From: Streptomyces phaeofaciens
Lineage (GTDB): Bacteria; Actinomycetota; Actinomycetes; Streptomycetales; Streptomycetaceae
Direction of reading: 5' to 3'
Assembly: GCF_014648915.1 (NCBI RefSeq)
Contig: NZ_BMSA01000015.1
Span: 124,001 to 188,000 of the forward strand
DNA: 64,000 nucleotides
The notes beneath the pieces are model-generated. The model was not told where the DNA came from. It did not search any database and worked only from the letters and a program-made list of their open reading frames with translations. Of this stretch, positions 58,420 to 64,000 are shown in pieces. The position numbers were made by a program, and so were the translations under genes. Each line of letters opens with the position of its first letter. Position 1 is the stretch's first letter.

Positions 58420-59451
58420 TCAGCGGTCCCGGTACGCCACACGTGTGGTGAGTTCCGTCAGCTCGGTGCGCCAGCGCGGCACCAGGGGTGCGTCGGCCAC
58501 GGCCCGGCGGGCCTGGTCGACGAGGTGCGCGATGCGCTGCTCGACCTCGTCGGCGACGCCGGTCACGACGAGCAGTTCGCGCATCCTGGCCGCGCCCTCG
58601 GGTCCCGCGGGCGCGGCGGCGAGTTCCCTGATCCGCTCGTCCCGGCGTACGGCGAGGCTGAGCAGGTAGCTCATCTTGAACCGGTCGAAGTCGAGACCGG
58701 TGGGCTTGCCGGTGTCCTCGGAGTCGCCGAAGGCGTCGATGAGGTCGTCCCGGAGCTGGAACGCCTCCCCGAGCGGCAGGCCGTACCCCTCGAAGACGTC
58801 GGCGAGGTCGGGCCGGCCCGCGAGGGCGGCGCCGAGCTGGAGGGGGCGGTGGATGGTGTAGCGGCCCGACTTGCAGACCGCGATCCAGCGGGAGAGTTCC
58901 GGGTCGGCCACCCCTTCGGCGGCGACGGCGATGTCGAGGTACTGGCCGACGGTGACCTCGACCCGGGTCTCGTCCCAGACGGCCCGGGCCGCCGCGGGCA
59001 GTGTGCGGGTGAGCCGGTCCGCGTAGACGTGCGCGAGGTCGGCGGCGAGGTTGGCGACGCCCTCGCCGTAGCGGCGGGGTTCGCCGCGCAGCAGGCGTGC
59101 CCGGTGGTCCTTGGCGTGCCGTTCGTGGGCGGTGACGGCGCCCCGGCGCAGCGGGGAGTCGTCGAGGACGTCGTCGCGCAGCAGGGCGAAGCTGTGCAGG
59201 AGTTCGAGGGCGGCGGCCGCGTCGACGGCCTGGGCCTCGCCGGGGTCGCCGCCGGCGGCGAGATGGCCGAGAAGGCAGAAGCGGGGGCGCAGCAGTTTGC
59301 CCTTGGCGGTGGTGATGGCGGTGACGGTGTCGACGAACGCGGCGCAGCGCGGGTCGACGGCGGTCCAGCGCGCGCTCTCCTGGGTCAGGACGGTGTCGAT
59401 GCGCCGCTGGACGTCGTCCAGCGACCGGGTGAGGACGTCGTCGTCGCTCAT
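58420..59451 (-). CDS. polyprenyl diphosphate synthase (probable GGPP synthase)
   Basis: A 343-residue trans-prenyltransferase. GKLLRPR at 51-57 binds the isopentenyl diphosphate; the first Asp-rich motif is DDVLD (93-97) and the second DDLID (235-239). Phe88, five residues before the first motif, is an aromatic residue of the kind that limits chain length in GGPP/FPP synthases, so a C20 or shorter product is likely. It overlaps ispH by 4 bp. Together with the MEP genes it should supply the isoprenoid precursor of the cluster. Confidence 0.93.
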   Translation of the reverse strand: MSDDDVLTRSLDDVQRRIDTVLTQESARWTAVDPRCAAFVDTVTAITTAKGKLLRPRFCLLGHLAAGGDPGEAQAVDAAAALELLHSFALLRDDVLDDSPLRRGAVTAHERHAKDHRARLLRGEPRRYGEGVANLAADLAHVYADRLTRTLPAAARAVWDETRVEVTVGQYLDIAVAAEGVADPELSRWIAVCKSGRYTIHRPLQLGAALAGRPDLADVFEGYGLPLGEAFQLRDDLIDAFGDSEDTGKPTGLDFDRFKMSYLLSLAVRRDERIRELAAAPAGPEGAARMRELLVVTGVADEVEQRIAHLVDQARRAVADAPLVPRWRTELTELTTRVAYRDR

Positions 59452-60452
59452 GCCGTGCCTTTCAGTGCGGAGGGCAGCCCGAACACGATGTCCTCGGTGG
59501 CGGTCCGTTCGACCTCGACGGTGGCGTAGCCCAGGTCGGCGAGGCGGCGCAGCAGGGCGTCCACGAGGGTGCCGGGGGCGCTGGCGCCGGCGCTGACGCC
59601 GACCGAGTCCACGCCGGTGAGCCAGCTCTCGTCGAGGTCGTCGGGGCTGGGGAGGAGGTGGGCCGGGGTGCCGGCGTCGCGGGCGACCTCCACCATGCGG
59701 ACGGAGTTGCTGGAGTTGGTGGAGCCGACGACGAGGACGAGGCCGGTGCGGGCGGCGACGGCCTTGACCGCGTTCTGGCGGTTCTGGCTGGCGTAGCAGA
59801 TGTCGTCGCTGCCGGGACCGCGCAGATCGTCGAAGCGCTCCTCCATCGCCTCGATGATCTCCTTGGTCTCGTCCAGGGCGAGGGTGGTCTGGGTGAGGTA
59901 GGCGACCGGTGCGTCGCGCGGCAGGTCCAGGGCGCGCACCTCCTCGACGGTGCTGACGACCAGGGTGCGTTCGGGTGCCTCGCCGTAGGTGCCCTCGACC
60001 TCCTCGTGCTCGGCGTGGCCGATGAGCAGGATCGTGCGGCGGTCCTCGGCGAACCGCCGGGACTCCTGGTGCACCTTGGAGACGAGGGGGCAGGTGGCGT
60101 CGATCACCTGGAGTTCGCGGTCGGCGGCGCCCCGGCGGACGGCGGGCGAGACGCCGTGGGCGGAGAACACGCAGAGGGCGCCGACCGGCACCTCCTCCTC
60201 GGAGTCCACGAAGTGCGCGCCACGGGACTCGAGGTCGCGCACCACGTGTTCGTTGTGGACGATCTGCTTGCGTACGTAGACGGGCGGGCCGAAGCGTTCC
60301 AGTGCGGCCTCGACGATGTCGATGGCCCGTTGTACACCGGCACAGAAACTGCGCGGTTCGGCAAGAACCACGGTTTTCCCGCGGGAGCCCGCCGATTTTT
60401 CTGAGGTTCCGGAATTGTCCAGCGATTTCAAGGAGAGCACATCCTCTGTCAC
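59448..60452 (-). CDS. ispH: 4-hydroxy-3-methylbut-2-enyl diphosphate reductase
   Basis: A 334-residue IspH. The three iron-sulfur Cys are in RSFCAGV (Cys37), DATCPLV and ICYASQNRQ; the HGVS, TQTTL and VGSTNSSNS motifs line the active site. It converts HMBPP to IPP and DMAPP, the last MEP step. The start is uncertain: GTG codons at 60467, 60452 and 60440 are all in frame; 60452 was chosen for length. It is the first gene of the - strand operon. Its promoter region is shared with the divergent aminotransferase genes. Confidence 0.94.
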   Translation of the reverse strand: MTEDVLSLKSLDNSGTSEKSAGSRGKTVVLAEPRSFCAGVQRAIDIVEAALERFGPPVYVRKQIVHNEHVVRDLESRGAHFVDSEEEVPVGALCVFSAHGVSPAVRRGAADRELQVIDATCPLVSKVHQESRRFAEDRRTILLIGHAEHEEVEGTYGEAPERTLVVSTVEEVRALDLPRDAPVAYLTQTTLALDETKEIIEAMEERFDDLRGPGSDDICYASQNRQNAVKAVAARTGLVLVVGSTNSSNSVRMVEVARDAGTPAHLLPSPDDLDESWLTGVDSVGVSAGASAPGTLVDALLRRLADLGYATVEVERTATEDIVFGLPSALKGTA

Positions 60453-60750
60453 CCGCTCATCGGACACGGACTGATGCGGTGCGGCGACGCGACGGCGCTC
60501 CGGAAAACCTGCGGTGGGGCGGGTTGCCGTGTCAAGCGTCCGGCGTTCACAGCCGTGTCGCCAAGGTCGCCGACGGCATGTCACACACCCTGTTCGACCT
60601 GGTGATTCGTCGCTTTCACGACCTCGGCATGACTGATACTTGCCAGGTCCCCGCCCCCGGCGCTGACAAGGGTTTGCCATTGCCGCCGGGAAAACGAGCC
60701 GCTTAGCTTCGCACATCCATATCTCCGCCCGGTACACGGAGGATTACCGC
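60453..60750. promoter_or_regulatory. divergent control region between ispH and the aminotransferase operon
   Basis: About 298 bp separate the two divergent halves of the cluster. It is visibly less GC-rich than coding DNA around it, as expected for promoters, and contains a GGAGGATTACC-like Shine-Dalgarno just before the GTG at 60751. I see no clear -35/-10 pair or obvious operator palindrome. Both operons probably start here, and a shared regulator could bind here. Confidence 0.55.
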
Positions 60751-61956
60751 GTGATCTCCCCTACCCGGAGCACCGATCGAAACAGCGAACCGGAAACAGA
60801 ACACCCGGTTCCGTTCTTCACTCAGGCCGGCACCTTCACCGACTGTTGGCCTGATATCAATCGCCATCTCAACGAGATGTTCGACCGTGGTAAGTACTCT
60901 CACGGCCGGCAGGTCGCCGAACTGGAAAAGGCACTCGCCGAATACACCGGAGCACGCCATGTCGTGGCGGTGAACAGCGGTACGGACGCCCTCGTCCTGC
61001 TGCTGCGCGCCTGCGGGGTCGGTCCCGGCGACGAGGTCGTCGTGCCCGCCTTCAGCTTCGTCGCCTCGGCCTCCTCGGTGGCGCTGGCCCGTGCCACCCC
61101 GGTGTTCGCCGACATCGATCCGGTGACCTACTCGCTGGACCCGGAGTCCGTCGAGGCGGCCCTCACCCCGCGCACCCGGGCGATCATGCCGGTGCACCTG
61201 TTCTGGCAGCTCGCGGACATGGGGGCGCTCGGCGCCCTGGCCGCGCGGCACGGCCTGAAGGTGGTGGAGGACAGCGCGGAGGCCATCGGCATGCGCCGCG
61301 ACGGCGTCCACGCCGGTCTGCTGGGCGACGGCGGTGTGCTGTCGTTCTTCCCCACCAAGACCCTGGGCGCGCTGGGCGACGCCGGGGCCGTCCTGACGGA
61401 CGACCCGGAGATCGCCGAGCGGGTCGCGATCCTGCGCCACCACGGCCGGATGGGCCGCACGGTGGACCACATCGCCGGGATCTCCAACCTCTCCGGGGCC
61501 TCGGGCACCAACAGCAAGATGGACGACATCCAGGCGTCCGTGCTGCTCGGCAAGCTGCCCCGGCTGGACGCCGCGATCGCCCGGCGCGCCGAGCTGGCGA
61601 CGGCGTACACCGAACTGCTGCGCGACGTGCCGGGCGTCCTCCGGCTGCCGACGGTGGCCGCGCGGGACGTACCGGCCGATCCGGTGTTCTACGTGTACGT
61701 GATCGAGGTGGAGCGGCGCGACGCCCTGGTGGAGCACCTCACCCGCGAGGGCATCGGCACCGAGGTCTACTACCCGACCCCGCTGCACCTCCAGCCCTGC
61801 TTCGCCGAACTCGGCCACCGCCGGGGCGACTTCCCGCACGCGGAGGCCGCCTGCGAGCGCACCGTCGCGCTTCCCTTCCACCCCGACCTCGGCCTCGACG
61901 ACGTGCACCGGGTGGGCGAGGCCGTCCGCCGCTTCTACACGGGGGCCGCATCATGA
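60751..61956 (+). CDS. DegT/DnrJ/EryC1/StrS family aminotransferase, copy 1
   Basis: A 401-residue PLP aminotransferase starting at GTG after GGAGGATTACC. The family core is clear: NSGTDALVLLLRA for phosphate binding, VVVPAFSFVASASSV, DSAEAIG and the Schiff-base Lys203 in SFFPTKTLGALGD. It adds an amino group to a keto-sugar or related ketone, using glutamate or glutamine. It is translationally coupled to copy 2 (ATGA). Candidate substrates are the keto products of the dehydrogenases in the opposite operon. Confidence 0.9.
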   Translation: MISPTRSTDRNSEPETEHPVPFFTQAGTFTDCWPDINRHLNEMFDRGKYSHGRQVAELEKALAEYTGARHVVAVNSGTDALVLLLRACGVGPGDEVVVPAFSFVASASSVALARATPVFADIDPVTYSLDPESVEAALTPRTRAIMPVHLFWQLADMGALGALAARHGLKVVEDSAEAIGMRRDGVHAGLLGDGGVLSFFPTKTLGALGDAGAVLTDDPEIAERVAILRHHGRMGRTVDHIAGISNLSGASGTNSKMDDIQASVLLGKLPRLDAAIARRAELATAYTELLRDVPGVLRLPTVAARDVPADPVFYVYVIEVERRDALVEHLTREGIGTEVYYPTPLHLQPCFAELGHRRGDFPHAEAACERTVALPFHPDLGLDDVHRVGEAVRRFYTGAAS

Positions 61957-63071
61957 GGACTCTGCCCTTCTTTCCCCCCGATCTCTTCGAGGAGGACCGC
62001 GAGGCGCTGCTGTCGGCCGTGCACGAGCTGGGCACGGGCGCGGCCCAGCGGTTCATCCTGGGCGAGCGGACCGCCGAACTGGAGGAGGCGCTGCGCGAGT
62101 CGACGGGCGCCGGCCACGCGGTCGCCTGCGCGAGCGGCACCGGGGCGCTGGAGCTGTCCGTGCGCGCGCTGGGCATCGGCCCGGGCGACGAGGTGATCGT
62201 GCCGGCCTTCTGCTGCCAGCCGGTGGCCAGTTCGGTGGCGAACACGGGCGCCACTCCGGTGTTCGCCGATGTGGACCCGTGGACCATGGTGCTGGACCCG
62301 GACGCCACGAAATCGCTGATCACCGAGCGCACCAAGGCGCTGATGCCGGCCCATGTCTTCTCGATCATGGCGGACATGGAGCGGCTGGGGGCGATCGCCC
62401 GTGAGCACGGTGTCGCGCTGATCGAGGACGCGGCGGTCGCCCAGGGCGCCGTCCTGGACGGCCGGCCCGCCGGCCGCTGGGGCGATCTCGGGGTGTTCTC
62501 CTTCTTCCAGGTCAAGGCGTTCGGCACGGCGGGCGAGGGCGGGGTGGTCCTCACCGACGACCCCGAACTGGCCCGGGCCGCCCGGATGCTGCGCAACCAC
62601 GGGCAGGACGGCGTGCACCGCTTCCTGCACCACCGGATCGGCCAGAACAACCGGTTCGACGAGGTGCTCGCCGCCTTCCAGCTGCACCGGCTGCCCGGTT
62701 TCCCGGACCGGCTGGAGCGCCGCGCGCGGATCGCCGACTACTACACCGAGCGCTTCGAGCCGCTGCGCGAGCGCGGCGTGCTGGCCCCGCCCGCCGGGCG
62801 CAACGGCCGCTGCTACTACGTCTACTCGCTCCTCGTCGACCGCCGCGAGGACCTGCGCGCCTATCTGACGGAACACCAGATAGGCAGCCACATCTACTAC
62901 CCCGTGCCGCTCCCCCGGCAGCCCGCCTTCGCACCGTGGGCGGCACCGGACGGGGCCTGGCCGAACGCCGAGCGGGCCTCGGCGCGCAATCTGGCCATCC
63001 CGATCTGGCCCCATCTGACCGACGCCGAGGTGGAGTTCATCGCCGACACGGTCTGCGAGTTCTACGCATGA
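61953..63071 (+). CDS. DegT/DnrJ/EryC1/StrS family aminotransferase, copy 2
   Basis: A 372-residue second aminotransferase of the same superfamily but quite diverged from copy 1. PLP-binding motifs include ASGTGALELSVRA, VIVPAFCCQPVASS and Lys188 in SFFQVKAFGTAGEGG. The different active-site surroundings (CCQPV here, FSFVAS in copy 1) suggest a different substrate, so two amination events or amination plus another PLP reaction are possible. It is coupled at both ends to its neighbours' coding frames. Confidence 0.89.
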   Translation: MRTLPFFPPDLFEEDREALLSAVHELGTGAAQRFILGERTAELEEALRESTGAGHAVACASGTGALELSVRALGIGPGDEVIVPAFCCQPVASSVANTGATPVFADVDPWTMVLDPDATKSLITERTKALMPAHVFSIMADMERLGAIAREHGVALIEDAAVAQGAVLDGRPAGRWGDLGVFSFFQVKAFGTAGEGGVVLTDDPELARAARMLRNHGQDGVHRFLHHRIGQNNRFDEVLAAFQLHRLPGFPDRLERRARIADYYTERFEPLRERGVLAPPAGRNGRCYYVYSLLVDRREDLRAYLTEHQIGSHIYYPVPLPRQPAFAPWAAPDGAWPNAERASARNLAIPIWPHLTDAEVEFIADTVCEFYA

Positions 63072-63100
63072 GCACGCGAGAGCAGTCCAGGGAGACCGTC

Positions 63101-63916
63101 ATGACGAGTGCGCCGGCATCGCAGAGTTACGTGTTCGACCCGGTCTGGGAGAAGGAGACCGAGCGGCTGCGGACCAACGAGGCGATCTGGGACCCCGGCA
63201 CCCTGGAGCGCCTGGCCGCGCTCGGGGTGGGCCCGGGCTGGAACTGCCTGGAGATCGGGGCCGGTTCGGGTTCCGTGGCGAGCTGGCTCGCCGACCGGGT
63301 GGGCCCCGACGGCCGGGTCCTGGCCACCGACCTCCAGACCGACCGGCTGGGCGCGCTGGCACGCCTGCCGCAGGTGGACGTCGTACGGCACGATCTGCGG
63401 GAGGAGGAGCTGCCCGAGGCGGCCTTCGACCTCGTGCACTCCCGGATGGTGCTCCAGCACCTGCCCGACCGGGCCGCCGCCGTCGCCCGGATGGTGCGCG
63501 CGCTGCGGCCCGGCGGGGTGCTGTTCCTGGAGGACACCGACTCCTCCACCCTCTTCCGTTCCTTCCTGTCCGAGGACTTCCTCCAGGACGTCCGGGCCGC
63601 CGGGTACGGGCTGATGCGCGAGTCGGGCCACGATCCGCGCGGTGGTCATGTCGATCTCCAGCTGGTCCTGGCCGCCGGTCTGGAGGCGACGGCGGAGGGC
63701 CGGGCGGTGATGGTGCGCGGCGGCTCCGACCAGGCCCGGCACTACATGCTGTGGCTGGAGTTCATGCGGCCGCGCATCGTGGGCGCCGGGCTCCTGGACG
63801 ACGCCCGGATCGACGCGGCCCTGGCGGATATGGCCGACCCCGCCCACCACTGGCTGAGCCAGGTGCTGATCAGCACGGTCGGCCGCAGGGCGGGCGGGGC
63901 GGAGCCGGGGCGATGA
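63101..63916 (+). CDS. class I SAM-dependent methyltransferase
   Basis: A 271-residue methyltransferase. I use ATG 63101, seven bases after AGGGAG; an ATG at 63068 overlapping the previous stop is in frame and adds 11 residues. Motif I is CLEIGAGSGSVA, followed by VLATDLQT and a motif-IV-like VRHDLREEELP. It overlaps the next gene by 4 bp. The substrate could be an N- or O-group of the cluster product. Confidence 0.84.
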   Translation: MTSAPASQSYVFDPVWEKETERLRTNEAIWDPGTLERLAALGVGPGWNCLEIGAGSGSVASWLADRVGPDGRVLATDLQTDRLGALARLPQVDVVRHDLREEELPEAAFDLVHSRMVLQHLPDRAAAVARMVRALRPGGVLFLEDTDSSTLFRSFLSEDFLQDVRAAGYGLMRESGHDPRGGHVDLQLVLAAGLEATAEGRAVMVRGGSDQARHYMLWLEFMRPRIVGAGLLDDARIDAALADMADPAHHWLSQVLISTVGRRAGGAEPGR

Positions 63917-64000
63917 CGGCGACGACCTCGGCGGCGCCGCGCCCGGGCGTACGGGAACGGGCGGGCGCCTACGCGAAGCTGGCGAAGCTCTCGTTCTTCG
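63913..64000 (+). CDS. truncated gene at the window end (possible UbiA-type prenyltransferase)
   Basis: The ATG at 63913 overlaps the methyltransferase stop (ATGA). Only 29 complete codons are seen; the peptide starts with a polar tail and ends AYAKLAKLSFF. A Lys-x-x-Lys-Leu-SFF entry into a membrane helix is the kind of start seen in UbiA prenyltransferases, which would suit the isoprenoid context, but the evidence is thin. It is a genuine coupled gene; its identity is a guess. Confidence 0.5.
   Translation, partial: MTATTSAAPRPGVRERAGAYAKLAKLSFF

Noticed and set aside
46426..60452. Carotenoid or hopanoid cluster
   Set aside because: No phytoene synthase, desaturase, cyclase or squalene-hopene cyclase is present; the sugar-amination genes do not fit either pathway.
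46426..64000. Archaeal-type ether-lipid synthesis (prenyl synthase, possible UbiA, geranylgeranyl-reductase-like flavoprotein)
   Set aside because: No geranylgeranylglyceryl phosphate synthase (PcrB-type) or glycerol-1-phosphate dehydrogenase is seen, so this stays only a remote option.

Overview
The window is very GC-rich, and nearly every real gene shows the strong third-position GC bias and GTG/TTG start usage of a high-GC actinomycete. Family content (a CASTOR/POLLUX-like channel protein, many short ATGA/GTGA translational couplings, one rare TTA codon) fits Streptomyces or a close relative. I see no rRNA, tRNA, CRISPR array, insertion sequence or integrase.

Layout. (A) 1-9001, + strand: a nine-gene surface-glycan operon. 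It holds a truncated sugar-1-phosphate nucleotidyltransferase, a PIG-L deacetylase, an NAD-dependent sugar epimerase, a DUF4910 M28-like protein, a flippase, a GT2 glycosyltransferase, a polysaccharide pyruvyl transferase carrying the only TTA codon I noticed, an RmlC-type 3,5-epimerase and a class-III PLP enzyme. (B) 9019-13489, - strand: a PAP2 phosphatase, a methyltransferase, a sugar epimerase with a Cys-pair insertion, a small membrane protein and a membrane-anchored molybdopterin oxidoreductase. (C) 13588-21356, - strand: an aldehyde dehydrogenase, an asparagine-synthetase-like enzyme without the usual Cys2, a membrane protein with an acidic Trp-rich tail, three paralogous proteins that look like degenerate Spo11/TopoVI-A (Toprim) proteins, two of them with zinc ribbons and membrane segments, and a cupin. 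(D) 21632-27768: a CASTOR/POLLUX-like protein, two MFS transporters, an alpha/beta hydrolase and a seven-copy 20-bp repeat. (E) 28035-40735, + strand: a MoxR-AAA/VWA system (DUF4132 protein, 1634-aa protein, AAA ATPase, fused DUF5682-VWA protein, SWIM zinc-finger protein). (F) 40886-46278: a secreted serine hydrolase, then a TetR-controlled zinc-ADH/tautomerase pair with twin operators, and the lower hydroxyquinol pathway (ring-cleavage dioxygenase plus maleylacetate reductase). (G) 46426-64000: a divergent biosynthetic gene cluster.

The cluster in (G) is the most promising biosynthetic system. Thirteen tightly coupled - strand genes run from ispH at 60452 down to 46426. They encode three MEP-pathway enzymes (IspH, Dxs, IspG), a polyprenyl diphosphate synthase with GGPP-like residues, an FAD oxidoreductase, an alpha/beta hydrolase, a methyltransferase, two Gfo/Idh dehydrogenases, an Ldh-family dehydrogenase, a TIM-barrel sugar isomerase/epimerase, an M20 amidohydrolase and a small protein of unknown function. 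Divergently, two DegT/StrS-type aminotransferases, a methyltransferase and a truncated gene run off the right edge. I infer a hybrid terpenoid joined to an aminated, sugar- or cyclitol-like unit. I cannot name the product.

The other candidate for something undescribed is the Toprim trio in (C): three tandem paralogs sharing a winged-helix Tyr motif, a degenerate Toprim core and a GF(M/L)TWP signature at or near the C terminus.
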